From: Marinagarivorans cellulosilyticus | GTDB lineage: Bacteria; Pseudomonadota; Gammaproteobacteria; Pseudomonadales; Cellvibrionaceae | Length of the DNA: 64,000 nucleotides | Direction of reading: 5' to 3' | Assembly (NCBI RefSeq): GCF_021655555.1 | Contig: NZ_AP023086.1 | Coordinates: 1,250,001 to 1,314,000, forward strand | Shown: one piece after another, positions 45,061 to 54,047 of the stretch | Position numbering within the stretch: position 1 is the stretch's first letter | How the letters are laid out: every line of letters starts with the position of its first letter | Notes under the pieces: model-generated | The model's input: only the letters and a program-made list of their open reading frames with translations | What the model was told of the DNA's origin: nothing | Database searches by the model: none | Position numbers and translations under genes: made by a program

Positions 45061-46372
45061 TCGTATCGTTATCTTTTTATTTGTTATCCTATGTGCTGTT
45101 TTGGTCTATCTCTTTTATTCCACCTTTGAATATTATGAGGAGAATAAAGATATAGGCTGGGGGAGTGACGCGCGTAAAAACCCTTATTTAGCGCTAGAAC
45201 TCTATGCGCAAAAAAATGGCGGTAGTATCAAAACGGCTGATTCTTATTTTGATCTTGGTGATCTAGACACATATCAGTTTATATATATAGCGAATAGTGA
45301 TCTTTTGCTTTCTGAAGCGCGAATTTTGGATTTAATGGCTTGGGTCAAAAGTGGCGGGATGTTATTTGTTGGTCTAACGCTTGATGGCGCGGAAAATGAT
45401 TACCTGCTTAAAAAGCTAAACGTTTCTTTGTATGAAGCAGATTACTGGTCAGATTCTGAAAATGATGATGACTTATCCGGCAAGGGCGAAAAAGACTCCC
45501 CCCAAGAAGTCGCTGAACAAGTGGGCGAAGAATTAAGGCGGTATAACGAAAGTTTAAATGACGAAGGTCGTTTGATTGAGGAAAGTAACAACCCATTGAG
45601 CGAAGCTGAATTTATCGAGCAGTATGAAAGTGATGTTGGGCAAGACTACTTAACGTTACTATCTTTTGAAGGGGTTGATGCTGAGCTTAAAGCAGAATTG
45701 GATTCCATTGTTGATATTTATCACCCTGCAATGAATGACGAGGAATGGTTTGATTCCGAGCAACGCCTGATTTATTGGGCTGGCACAGAGTATGGTGTTC
45801 ATTTTGCGCAATTGGAGGTCGGCGCGGGCCTTATTTCGTTGTCGGCAGGCGAGGTGCTACTAGATAACCACAATGTCGCTCATTTTGATCACGCCTATTT
45901 GTGGGATGTACTTAGCAATGGCGAATATTCTGCTGTTTTATATGGCTCAACAATGCCTTCATTGTGGCGTATTCTAAAGAACATAATGCCCGAGCTATTA
46001 CTCTCGCTTTTGTTACTTCTTGTATGCAGCCTTTGGTATGTGGCAGGTTATTTTGGGGCAAAGCGCGAATTTAAAGCGACTTCGCGCAGAGCATTTCATG
46101 AGCATCTAGCTGCAAGTGCCGGTTTTTATTGGCGAAATAAGTGGCAAGTAAAACTGTTAAAACCACTCAGAGAAGACATTGTTTCGGCTGCGAAAAAAGG
46201 GATGTCTGGGTTCGAGTCGGCATCACAGGATGACCGCATTAATATGTTGTCAAATCACAGTGGGATTAGTGTGGTGCTTATCCAGAATGCGCTATATCAA
46301 GACGAAAAGCTAAATGATGATGGCTTTACAAAAACCGTACAAATACTACAAAAATTAAGAGGGGGCTTATGA
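45053..46372 (+). CDS. DUF4350-domain membrane protein
   Basis: A 439-aa protein with an N-terminal membrane helix (VIFLFVILCAVLVYLFYS) and a DUF4350 domain (WGSDARKNPYLALELYAQKNGG, then a GATase-like WVKSGGMLFVGL). A second helix lies at about 320-340, with a cytoplasmic C-terminal domain after it. GTG start overlaps the previous gene. The family accompanies MoxR and DUF58 in many bacteria. Confidence 0.88.
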   Translation: MLNRIVIFLFVILCAVLVYLFYSTFEYYEENKDIGWGSDARKNPYLALELYAQKNGGSIKTADSYFDLGDLDTYQFIYIANSDLLLSEARILDLMAWVKSGGMLFVGLTLDGAENDYLLKKLNVSLYEADYWSDSENDDDLSGKGEKDSPQEVAEQVGEELRRYNESLNDEGRLIEESNNPLSEAEFIEQYESDVGQDYLTLLSFEGVDAELKAELDSIVDIYHPAMNDEEWFDSEQRLIYWAGTEYGVHFAQLEVGAGLISLSAGEVLLDNHNVAHFDHAYLWDVLSNGEYSAVLYGSTMPSLWRILKNIMPELLLSLLLLLVCSLWYVAGYFGAKREFKATSRRAFHEHLAASAGFYWRNKWQVKLLKPLREDIVSAAKKGMSGFESASQDDRINMLSNHSGISVVLIQNALYQDEKLNDDGFTKTVQILQKLRGGL

Positions 46373-47379
46373 TGGCATTGGACGACGCAAACAATGAAGT
46401 GCCGAATAGTACAGAAAATTCAGCAATTGATGACGCATTGCAGGTTATAAAAAATGTTCGTGAATTTATCAATAGCCAAGTGATAGGGCAGGGTGCCGTT
46501 GTCGATCAAGTGTTGATGGCGTTGTTGTGTAATGGTCATGTGTTGCTTGAGGGGGTTCCCGGGCTTGGTAAAACATTGTTGGTACGTACGCTAGCTAATT
46601 GCTTTGGTGGAGAATTTAAGCGTATTCAGTTTACGCCAGATTTGATGCCGGCAGATATTACTGGGCATGTCTTATTCGATATGAATGAGAGTAAATTTCG
46701 CGTTCGTAGAGGGCCGGTATTTACTAACTTGTTATTGGCCGATGAGATCAATCGCGCTCCAGCAAAAACACAGGCTGCGCTTTTAGAGGTTATGCAAGAA
46801 AGGCAAGTAACGCTGGAGGGTAACCCCAAGGCATTACCGAAACCCTTTATGGTGTTGGCAACACAAAACCCTATAGAGCAAGAAGGTACTTACCCTTTAC
46901 CGGAAGCGCAATTGGATCGCTTTTTATTTAAAGTTCTTTTAGATTACCCCACAGAAGCCGCTGAGCTAGCATTAACAAAATTAATTACTGCTGGTACGGT
47001 TGATGATACAGAAGTGAGTCGCTCGCAAGCTGCATTTCTTAGCCCTTCAGATGTGGAGCGCTTACAGAAAACAGTATCGAACATTGTTTTGGATGAGCAG
47101 GTTAGTGAATATGCCGTGCGTTTAGTGCGCGCGACACGTGATGCGGCTTTCTTTTTTCGTGGTGCGGGTACTAGGGCCTGTTTGGCACTTGTGCGTGCTG
47201 CGCGTGCTCATGCTTTATTGCGTGGTGCTTCGTTCGTCTTACCTGACGATGTTAAAACTATGTCCCTACCTGTATTGCGTCATCGGGTTTCCTTATCTGC
47301 CGAGATGGAAATAGATGGCCTAACGGTAGATTCAGTGCTCGTTAAAGTTATTGATAGCGTGGATGCTCCTAGGCTATGA
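46369..47379 (+). CDS. MoxR family AAA+ ATPase
   Basis: A 336-aa chaperone-like ATPase. Walker A GVPGLGKT (62-69), Walker B LLLADEINRAP (D125, E126), sensor ATQNPIEQEGTYPLPEAQLDRF and a C-terminal lid with LPVLRHRVSLS. MoxR proteins work with VWA-type partners, here probably the DUF58 protein encoded next, in maturation or insertion of other proteins. It overlaps both neighbours by 4 bases (ATGA). Confidence 0.95.
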   Translation: MMALDDANNEVPNSTENSAIDDALQVIKNVREFINSQVIGQGAVVDQVLMALLCNGHVLLEGVPGLGKTLLVRTLANCFGGEFKRIQFTPDLMPADITGHVLFDMNESKFRVRRGPVFTNLLLADEINRAPAKTQAALLEVMQERQVTLEGNPKALPKPFMVLATQNPIEQEGTYPLPEAQLDRFLFKVLLDYPTEAAELALTKLITAGTVDDTEVSRSQAAFLSPSDVERLQKTVSNIVLDEQVSEYAVRLVRATRDAAFFFRGAGTRACLALVRAARAHALLRGASFVLPDDVKTMSLPVLRHRVSLSAEMEIDGLTVDSVLVKVIDSVDAPRL

Positions 47380-48740
47380 AGCCGACGGTTAAATTACTTC
47401 AGCTAGTTAGTGCTCTATGCGTTGCCGCGGCGGTTATATTTTTATGGCGGCTTTTTACGAGTGTCGATATTTATAGAGAGCCCCTAAGTGGTGTAGAGAG
47501 TAGCAATACAATATTTTCTTTATGGTGGCTTGCATTGGCCGCTGCGGGCATATTGGTTGTTATCGATTGGCTGGTTTCTCGAGGGGATAGCGCTATTCGT
47601 GTGCAACGCAAGTTGCCCCATAGTTTATCGCTTGGTGTATATGCGCAAGTGCAAATTGATATAGAAAATTCTAGCCGTCGCGATTTAGTGATTGAATTGA
47701 CCGAATTACATTGTGACGCGGTTGATAGCAAGGGTTTGCCCCTAAAATTTTCTATATCCGCCAACAGCACTAAAGTGCTTAAGTACACTATTTATCCTAA
47801 GGACCGCGGTGCAGCTCAGTTTAATAAAACGTGGTTTCGTATTACCAGTCGATGGGGGTTTTGGCGGCATAATCACTTTATTGAAAATGCTGAAGTTGTG
47901 AAGGTTTACCCTAATTTTGCCCCCATAGCTCAATCGGCTAGTGTAACGCTGGAGCATCAAATCGCTCGGATGGGTATTCATCTGCAGCAACGCCGTGGCG
48001 CAGGTAGTGATTTTCATCAGTTGCGCGAGTTTCGTGAAGGCGATGCTATGCGACAGATTGATTGGAATGCAACATCGCGCCACCACAAGCCTATTGCGCG
48101 GGATTATCAGGATGAAAAAGATCAAGACGTTTTCTTTTTATTAGATTGCGGCAGAAGACTTAGGGGAAAAGACGCTGATTTAAGTTTTTTTGACCACGCT
48201 TTAAATGCCGTATTACTTACCAGCTATATTGCGTTGCGGCAGGGTGATGGCGTTGGCTTGATGAGTTTCAGTGCTGATCAGCAGCGATGGCTTACTCCCC
48301 TTAAGCACCCAGCAAGAATTAATGCTGTAATGAACCAGTTGTATGACCTTCAAAGTACAACTAAAGCAAGCGATTATTTGGAGGTTGCGCAAGCATTTTT
48401 GAGTAAGCGTAAAAAGCGTGCTCTGGTTGTTATTATTACCAGTGTGCGAGAAGAAGACGCAAGTGACTTACAGGAAGCTATTAAACTATTATCTCGTCAG
48501 CACATGGTAATGATTGCCAGTTTGCGTGATAACTATTTTGATGAAAAAATAGAGGAACCAGTAGCTAATTTGAGTTCGGCGCTATCTTGTTGTGCAATAA
48601 CCGATTATCTAAAATCACGCAGTTTGGTATTAGCTAAAATTAAAACAATGGGCGCTCTTATAACTGATGCTTTACCTTCTCAATTGCATATAAAACTTGT
48701 GCAAGAGTATTTGAAGTTAAAGCGTAGTGGGCGATTTTAG
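47376..48740 (+). CDS. DUF58-domain protein
   Basis: A 454-aa protein with two N-terminal membrane helices (about 7-27 and 45-66), a beta-rich region, the DUF58 signature GSDFHQLREFREGDAMRQID (208-227) and a VWA-like C-terminal domain (VFFLLDCGRRL). It is the usual partner of MoxR. It is the last gene of the eight-gene run and is followed by a hairpin. Confidence 0.92.
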   Translation: MKPTVKLLQLVSALCVAAAVIFLWRLFTSVDIYREPLSGVESSNTIFSLWWLALAAAGILVVIDWLVSRGDSAIRVQRKLPHSLSLGVYAQVQIDIENSSRRDLVIELTELHCDAVDSKGLPLKFSISANSTKVLKYTIYPKDRGAAQFNKTWFRITSRWGFWRHNHFIENAEVVKVYPNFAPIAQSASVTLEHQIARMGIHLQQRRGAGSDFHQLREFREGDAMRQIDWNATSRHHKPIARDYQDEKDQDVFFLLDCGRRLRGKDADLSFFDHALNAVLLTSYIALRQGDGVGLMSFSADQQRWLTPLKHPARINAVMNQLYDLQSTTKASDYLEVAQAFLSKRKKRALVVIITSVREEDASDLQEAIKLLSRQHMVMIASLRDNYFDEKIEEPVANLSSALSCCAITDYLKSRSLVLAKIKTMGALITDALPSQLHIKLVQEYLKLKRSGRF

Positions 48741-48750
48741 GCTTGCCTTG

Positions 48751-48777
48751 CAGTCATAGGTTATTAACCTATGACTG
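48751..48777. terminator. Perfect palindrome between convergent genes
   Basis: CAGTCATAGGTTA and TAACCTATGACTG are exact complements around one T, 10 bases after the DUF58 gene and 20 bases before the end of the opposite-strand gene. No T run; probably a shared, bidirectional transcript end. Confidence 0.65.
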
Positions 48778-48797
48778 AATTACCTTGGCCTTAATCG

Positions 48798-49295
48798 CTA
48801 TTTGGCATCGCCAAGCTCTGCATTATCGGTAGGTTCTTTTAGCCAGGTAGCTATATCCTTACCTAGTGCTTTTGTGCATCGAGCTAGTATGCCACATGTT
48901 CCTTTAAAGCCGCCAAACGCGCCGCCAGTGCTAAAGCGTTTGGCGCGAAAGCTGGCAATTTCTTTAGTGCCATCTTTTAATGTGCCGGTAACTTCTAGCC
49001 ACTTAGGTCCAGACCAAGCTCCGCCGCCGGGCGCGAAAACTTCGCTAATCTCCATGTCGATATGTTTGGCTGTTGTCCCATCCCCAACCTCTACAAGCTT
49101 TGAGTATTTGTCGATGTAAGCGGATACTTTTTCGCCTAGTTCACACTTTTCCTTTACGGCTGCAGTTGCATTGCTTGTTTTACCAAATGGTACAGCTTCT
49201 GGGATTATTATTTTTTCGCCAGCATTGGTGTTGAGGCTAACCAATAGGCTACTAATAGCGATTGCAGTAAGACTTGAGCGTTTTAATGTGACCAT
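48798..49295 (-). CDS. Exported protein of unknown function
   Basis: A 165-aa protein with a signal peptide (1-25, ending NTNA) and a mature domain with three cysteines (CELGEK, GTCGILARC). The last two lie in a glycine-rich GGAFGGFKGTCGILARC segment. I do not recognise the family. ATG at 49295 is preferred because AGGAT lies 7 bases upstream and the signal peptide starts there. Confidence 0.6.
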   Translation of the reverse strand: MVTLKRSSLTAIAISSLLVSLNTNAGEKIIIPEAVPFGKTSNATAAVKEKCELGEKVSAYIDKYSKLVEVGDGTTAKHIDMEISEVFAPGGGAWSGPKWLEVTGTLKDGTKEIASFRAKRFSTGGAFGGFKGTCGILARCTKALGKDIATWLKEPTDNAELGDAK

Positions 49296-49456
49296 AATAA
49301 AATCCTGTTTAAGTCGTTTTGGGGAGTGGTTTTGATTTTCGGCGCCCCACAATATCAAACTTTTATTCAAGGTGGAATATATTGGATTGATATAAGATTA
49401 GTAGGTGTATTATCCGGTTGGTTTAGCCCTTTGATGATAAAATATGCGGGAAATAA

Positions 49457-49990
49457 TTGAGTAAGCTTGCGCCGATGAATAATCTTGAAGCAGTTGTTGT
49501 AGGGTTATCTAACCCCAAAAGCCCATCTAATGTAGGCTCTGTAATGAGGGCTGCGGGTTGTTATGGTGTGAGTGCTGTGCGCTATACGGGCAAGCGCTTT
49601 GCTCGCGCTGCAAAGTACCATACAGACACAAAGTCAGTAAGCACAAAGATACCACTAGTACAGGTTGAATCATTGGTTGAGGGTTTGCCTAGCGGTACAA
49701 AAATTGTCTGTGTTGAGCTAGTGGAAGGGGCTGTTGCGCTGCCTGAGTTTAAGCATCCAGAAAGTGCTGTTTATATCTTTGGGCCAGAAGATGGTTCTAT
49801 CGACCAGACGCTTGTGGATGTTGCTGATGCGGTTGTTTATATTCCCACTATTGGGTGCATGAACTTGGCGGCTACGGTGAATGTGGTTTTGTATGATCGC
49901 CTTGCCAAAAAGAACGAGTCGATTGATCACGCCCATCGTATTAAAACGAGCCGAGATGTGAATAACCGTTTAGTCGTTAAGCAGGATTGA
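49457..49990 (+). CDS. SpoU/TrmH-type RNA methyltransferase
   Basis: A 177-aa SPOUT-fold methyltransferase. The three SpoU motifs are visible: NPKSPSNVGSVMRAAGCYGV (motif 1), YIFGPEDGSIDQTLVD (motif 2) and YIPTIGCMNLAATVNVVLYD (motif 3; serine replaced by glycine-cysteine before MNLA). It probably 2'-O-methylates a tRNA or rRNA nucleotide; the target is unknown. TTG 49457 or ATG 49475 could be the start. Confidence 0.85.
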   Translation: MSKLAPMNNLEAVVVGLSNPKSPSNVGSVMRAAGCYGVSAVRYTGKRFARAAKYHTDTKSVSTKIPLVQVESLVEGLPSGTKIVCVELVEGAVALPEFKHPESAVYIFGPEDGSIDQTLVDVADAVVYIPTIGCMNLAATVNVVLYDRLAKKNESIDHAHRIKTSRDVNNRLVVKQD

Positions 49991-50029
49991 TCAGGGGGCT
50001 AAGATGACTGCCCCCTAAACTCTAAAGAC

Positions 50030-50224
50030 TTAGAGTTTCTCTTGTGCCCGCGCTGCTGCGCCAATTTCTCGTGCTTCAGTGACGAGCATTACAGGAATGC
50101 CGTCGCGAATTGGATAGGCTAGCCCACTGGTTTCACAAACTAATTCTTGAGCGGATTGGTCGAGTGTGAGCGGAGCTTTGCTTTTGGGGCATACAAGTAT
50201 GTCGAGTAGTTCTTGATTAATCAT
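50030..50224 (-). CDS. Trm112/YcaR family protein (UPF0434)
   Basis: A 64-aa small protein with the family pattern LLDILVCPKSKAPLTLD and AYPIRDGIPVML. Only one of the zinc-ligand cysteine pairs seems kept (CPKSK, with VCETSG later). Trm112-like proteins activate methyltransferases in other domains of life; the bacterial role is unclear. Normal length for the family. Confidence 0.9.
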   Translation of the reverse strand: MINQELLDILVCPKSKAPLTLDQSAQELVCETSGLAYPIRDGIPVMLVTEAREIGAAARAQEKL

Positions 50225-50263
50225 AGAGGGCCTTTTAAAAGTGCGTTGTAAAAGTAATTTGTA

Positions 50264-50704
50264 CTAAGCGGGTTGGTTTAATATTAACTTTGCGCTAATC
50301 ACGGTTGTTTGATTTTGTTGGCATTCAAAATCATAAATTGCGCCGCTTGCATTGGCTAATAGCATGCTGGCTTTAATGGTTGTCGTTAATCTTGGGTCTA
50401 GGCTTGGCTGCATAATGGCCACATTTTTTACTGCGCCAATATAGGCTGGGCGCTGTTCGCCTAAACCGCTGGCAAGTAGGGCTGCATGTACAGCGGCAGC
50501 TTGCGCGGCATATTCAATTAGCAGAATGCTATCAAAACGATAATTGTCAGACTCTTCAAGTAGCGGGTTATCATGCAGTGTTTTGCTAAGCGCTGTGGCA
50601 GTAATGCTGTTGTTATCCCATTGGCTTATTTCATCGAGCAAAACCATATTGCCCGTGTGGGGAATTAGTTTGGCGATATCTTTTGAGCAAATAGGAGTTT
50701 GCAT
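50264..50704 (-). CDS. Aryl-polyene 3-hydroxyacyl-ACP dehydratase (ApeP-like)
   Basis: A 146-aa hotdog-fold protein. IPHTGNMVLLDEI near the N terminus carries the family's HxGxMxLLD pattern, and SILLIEYAAQAAAVHAALL forms the central helix. It would remove water from beta-hydroxyacyl-ACP intermediates to build the conjugated polyene. It overlaps the next upstream gene (chain-length factor) by one base and is last on the minus-strand arm of the cluster. Confidence 0.8.
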   Translation of the reverse strand: MQTPICSKDIAKLIPHTGNMVLLDEISQWDNNSITATALSKTLHDNPLLEESDNYRFDSILLIEYAAQAAAVHAALLASGLGEQRPAYIGAVKNVAIMQPSLDPRLTTTIKASMLLANASGAIYDFECQQNQTTVISAKLILNQPA

Positions 50705-51495
50705 TAAAGGGTTACCTCTAGAGCAATATTTTGAAAGCCATTTTCAAAAATAACGGTTGAGCTTTTTTGTTGTGCAATACAGGTAAGTAGTGTCAAGCTG
50801 CACGCGGCAGGGTTTTGTTGACGTAGCGCTTCAAGGGGCGGAGAGGCTAGTGGTGTTATGTCGTTATTGCAGAATCCTTGCAGGCGGATGGTGGCTAAGC
50901 TTTGCTCGGTGGCAGTGGGTTTTAATAATAAGGCCGTACCAAATTCTACGGGAATAGTGCGTTTTGCTTGTAATGGTTCTGGTGGGCAAATATCGTACAC
51001 GGCAAGCAAGCAGGGTTGTTGTTCAAGTTGGCAGTAAGTCATTGCCTCTAAGAGGCCGGCGGCAAAACTGGCATCATGTGCTGAAAGGCTGGTTGATGCA
51101 CGCTGCCCACCAACGGCGATGCTCCAATAGCCAGCCGCAGAGTTGTGAACAGAGTTGTGAAAACGCGTGGGCGATACTAAGCGTTCGGGTTCGCATAGCG
51201 ATCGACAAATTTGATCGATAATTGGGTAGTCCCCTCCGGACGATGCAAATACCGTTGCGTATTGCGCGGCATTTTCGTCTGGGCGTTGTGCGAATGCGTC
51301 CTCGCAAACGCGAAACGCCATTCGTACTAATTCGGTCGCGCGACGTCTTTCGTTGGGCGGTAGTAGTGAGGGTTTATATTTCTCCAAAGGGGTTGGGCAA
51401 TAATCTTTAGTGCCGTTTAATACTTTGGTACTTTCTTTCCAGCCGTTTAATCCTGGGGCTGCAATGCCAATACTTTCGATGCTGACAGATAGCAT
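50704..51495 (-). CDS. Beta-ketoacyl synthase chain-length factor (ApeC-like)
   Basis: A 263-aa shortened ketosynthase. It keeps the N-terminal thiolase fold (RRATELVRMAFRVCEDAF, VFASSGGDYPIIDQICRSL) but has FHNSVHNSAAGYWSIA where active ketosynthases carry the nucleophilic cysteine. It also lacks the second half with HGTGT. In aryl-polyene synthesis this subunit pairs with the active synthase encoded next and shapes chain length. Confidence 0.82.
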   Translation of the reverse strand: MLSVSIESIGIAAPGLNGWKESTKVLNGTKDYCPTPLEKYKPSLLPPNERRRATELVRMAFRVCEDAFAQRPDENAAQYATVFASSGGDYPIIDQICRSLCEPERLVSPTRFHNSVHNSAAGYWSIAVGGQRASTSLSAHDASFAAGLLEAMTYCQLEQQPCLLAVYDICPPEPLQAKRTIPVEFGTALLLKPTATEQSLATIRLQGFCNNDITPLASPPLEALRQQNPAACSLTLLTCIAQQKSSTVIFENGFQNIALEVTL

Positions 51496-52692
51496 TTACT
51501 TTACTCCTACCACTAAACTGCAATTACTACCACCAAAGCCAAATGAATTACTCAGCGCGTATTGCAATAGTCCTGAATAATTATTTTTAAGGATATGAAT
51601 TTGGCTGTTAGGATCTTGTTCTTCTAAATTTTTATTTTTGGGGGCAATATTGTGTTGTAAGGCTTGCAGGCATATGGCTATTTCGATTATGCCTGCGGCA
51701 CCAAGAGTATGCCCCGTCCAACCTTTGGTGGAGCTTGCGGGGCAGCTGTTTTTAAATAGCTTGGCAACGGCCGCCGATTCTGCGCGATCGTTCGCAGGCG
51801 TGCCTGTTCCGTGCAAGTTAATATAATCAATGTTTGCGCTATCGAGCCCTGCTTTATGTAGCGCCATCGTCATCGCTTGAAAAGCGCCGCGGCCGTCGGG
51901 GTGCGGGGAAGACATATGGTATGCATCACTGCTTTCTCCGTAACCTAATAGTTGTGGATGTTGTGAACCTGCTAGGTGTGGAGCATCGATTTTTTCTAAA
52001 ATAGCAAAGCCCGCGCCTTCTCCAATATTAATGCCATCACGATGGGTATCGAAAGGTTTGCAAGGGTTGGCGGAAATCAGTTGTAAAGCATGAAACCCGT
52101 ACAATGTTGTTAAACATAATGAGTCAACGCCTCCTACAATGGCGGCATCGCACAGGCCGCTTGCGATTGCACGTTGTGCGGTAGCAAAAACCTTAGCGCT
52201 TGATGAGCACGCTGTGGATATTGCACTGGCCGGGCCTGTTGCACCGGTAGCAAAAGCGGTAAAGCTAGCTGAAGAGTATATGTTGTGGGTGGTTTGGTAG
52301 TTGTACCACTCAGGTAGCGGAGCGTTTTTATGGTGTGATTCAAAGTAAGCTTTTTCTGTTTCGTGGATTCCCGAGGTGCTTGTTCCTACAAATACCGCAA
52401 CACGGCTGGCTCCATAACGTTGTACTGCCATTTTAGCTTGAGCTAAAAAGTTATCTTGCTGCAGCGCTAACCATGCAAGCCGATTATTGCGGCAGTCAAA
52501 ATGCGATAATGGTTGTGGTAATGGAGTGTCTAGGTCACTGACTTCGCCGACCCAAGTGCTTAAATCGTTAATGCCATAAAAGTCACAAGGTTTTAATTTG
52601 GAATCACCTGTTTTAATGGCTTGCCAGTTCTGCTCGCGGCCGGCGGCTAGGCAGCTTGTGTAGGTATAGTCTGTGATCAGTAATGGTTGCAT
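51496..52692 (-). CDS. Beta-ketoacyl-ACP synthase
   Basis: A 398-aa condensing enzyme of the FabB/FabF type with a complete active site: C162 in TACSSSAK, H293 in HGTGTP and H327 in GHTLGAAG. It would condense malonyl-ACP units in aryl-polyene synthesis, together with the chain-length factor encoded directly after it. A second ketosynthase and a ketoreductase, usual in such clusters, are not in the window and may lie past 64000. Confidence 0.92.
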   Translation of the reverse strand: MQPLLITDYTYTSCLAAGREQNWQAIKTGDSKLKPCDFYGINDLSTWVGEVSDLDTPLPQPLSHFDCRNNRLAWLALQQDNFLAQAKMAVQRYGASRVAVFVGTSTSGIHETEKAYFESHHKNAPLPEWYNYQTTHNIYSSASFTAFATGATGPASAISTACSSSAKVFATAQRAIASGLCDAAIVGGVDSLCLTTLYGFHALQLISANPCKPFDTHRDGINIGEGAGFAILEKIDAPHLAGSQHPQLLGYGESSDAYHMSSPHPDGRGAFQAMTMALHKAGLDSANIDYINLHGTGTPANDRAESAAVAKLFKNSCPASSTKGWTGHTLGAAGIIEIAICLQALQHNIAPKNKNLEEQDPNSQIHILKNNYSGLLQYALSNSFGFGGSNCSLVVGVK

Positions 52693-52743
52693 ATTATGTA
52701 ATTCTAAAATAAAAAATGTTTTTAATTTTTTGCGTGGACGTTT

Positions 52744-53634
52744 TTATGAACCCCAAAAATTATAGAAGTTAAACCAGTTGCGGGGGTAGTGTTGCGCAAA
52801 GTGCTCTAGTCTGGTTACGTAGTGTTGAATGGCTTTATCGATTGCAGGGCCTCGATCTTTACGGGAGCTGCCAAGCCGGTCTGCAATTACCTCAAAGTGA
52901 ATATCATAACGCTTATTGCCGCGGTATACGCCAAAGCAAGCAATAACAGGTGCTTTAAGTACAGCGGCCAATTGCCAAGGGCCTTCTGGGAATTCTGCGT
53001 GTTCGCCTAGAAATTCGACGGTGCGTCGCCTATCACCTTGCGTACAGCGGTCGGCCATAATGCCTACCATTTCGTTATTGGCTAAGGCTTCGTTGAGTTT
53101 TAAGGCCAGCTCCGGTGCTGGGGTTTTTGCGTCGATAACACCTTGTGCTAATACCGGGTCCAGTGCTTGTATTAGCTCCAGGGCTTGGCTGTTATGTGCA
53201 ATATCAAGCAGTATGCGCAGCTTTAGTTGTTTTTGTTGGGCGGCTAACACGCGCATAACATCAAAGCTGCCAATGTGGGCCGTCAATAAAATACAGCCTT
53301 GCCCGGCATATTTTTCGAAAAGTTCTTTGCCTGTAATGTGGATGTCGAACTGGGCGTTTTTACCTGCGAGAAAATAGATGCGATCAATCGCGACGGTCGC
53401 AAAGGTGAGCAGGTGTAAATACACATCTATATACGAGGCTTTTTTCTTAAGGGCGCGAAGCATAAATTGCTTAGAGGCTTGGCGAGCTGTTTTGGCAAAA
53501 ACCACATAATAAAAAATAATAAAACAAAGCACTAAATGAATAGCGCGCCGCCCCAGTGTTAATGCAATCCATGCGAGAAAGCGAATTAAGCGCGACGATC
53601 CCCGCTCTTTTTGTTGTTGCCATGCTTTACTCAT
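52744..53634 (-). CDS. LpxL/HtrB-like acyltransferase
   Basis: A 296-aa membrane-associated protein: basic N terminus, hydrophobic segment (about 30-48), then a lysophospholipid/lipid A acyltransferase fold (GCILLTAHIGSFDVMRVLAAQ with the HX4D-type motif, IMADRCTQGDRRRTVEFLG, FPEGPWQLAA, YPRNWFNFYNFW). In aryl-polyene clusters it is thought to attach the polyene to a lipid. It lies 3 bases from the upstream dehydratase gene. Confidence 0.85.
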   Translation of the reverse strand: MSKAWQQQKERGSSRLIRFLAWIALTLGRRAIHLVLCFIIFYYVVFAKTARQASKQFMLRALKKKASYIDVYLHLLTFATVAIDRIYFLAGKNAQFDIHITGKELFEKYAGQGCILLTAHIGSFDVMRVLAAQQKQLKLRILLDIAHNSQALELIQALDPVLAQGVIDAKTPAPELALKLNEALANNEMVGIMADRCTQGDRRRTVEFLGEHAEFPEGPWQLAAVLKAPVIACFGVYRGNKRYDIHFEVIADRLGSSRKDRGPAIDKAIQHYVTRLEHFAQHYPRNWFNFYNFWGS

Positions 53635-53637
53635 AGT

Positions 53638-53982
53638 TTATGCGGGCTCTTGCGTTTTGGGGGCGCTGAGGGTGAACTGCCCTGCGGCTAAAAGTACTTT
53701 ACCTGCTGAGCTGACCGTTAATTTTACGGTGTTCTTTGCCAGTGTACTTTCGATATATAACAGCATGCCGGGCGTGATCGGTGCATAAAATTTAATTTGC
53801 TTAATGCGCGAGACGGGTTCGCCATACTGTTGAAAAAGCGCTTGAGCAAGCCATTTTAAGAGTAATGCACCGGGCACTAGGGGCGCGCTGGGGAAGTGAC
53901 CATCAAAACATGGGTGGGATGGCGGTACCTGTATTTCCAAGTGGTCGCATTTCGGTGCGTTTGTAGTATTGGAATGTTCCAT
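53638..53982 (-). CDS. Hotdog-fold dehydratase (ApeI/FabZ-like)
   Basis: A 114-aa single hotdog domain with the FabZ-type active-site strand HPCFDGHFPSAPLVPGALLL (His29) and IKQIKFYAPITPGM. It is short compared with FabZ (about 150) but like the small dehydratases of aryl-polyene clusters. It would act with the second hotdog protein at 59620 in polyene dehydration. Confidence 0.8.
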   Translation of the reverse strand: MEHSNTTNAPKCDHLEIQVPPSHPCFDGHFPSAPLVPGALLLKWLAQALFQQYGEPVSRIKQIKFYAPITPGMLLYIESTLAKNTVKLTVSSAGKVLLAAGQFTLSAPKTQEPA

Positions 53983-54047
53983 GGCGGTGGGCTCTTTAGG
54001 GTAACTGCGGTGCGGTTTATCTTACTTGTTCAAATTTAGTTGCAGGA

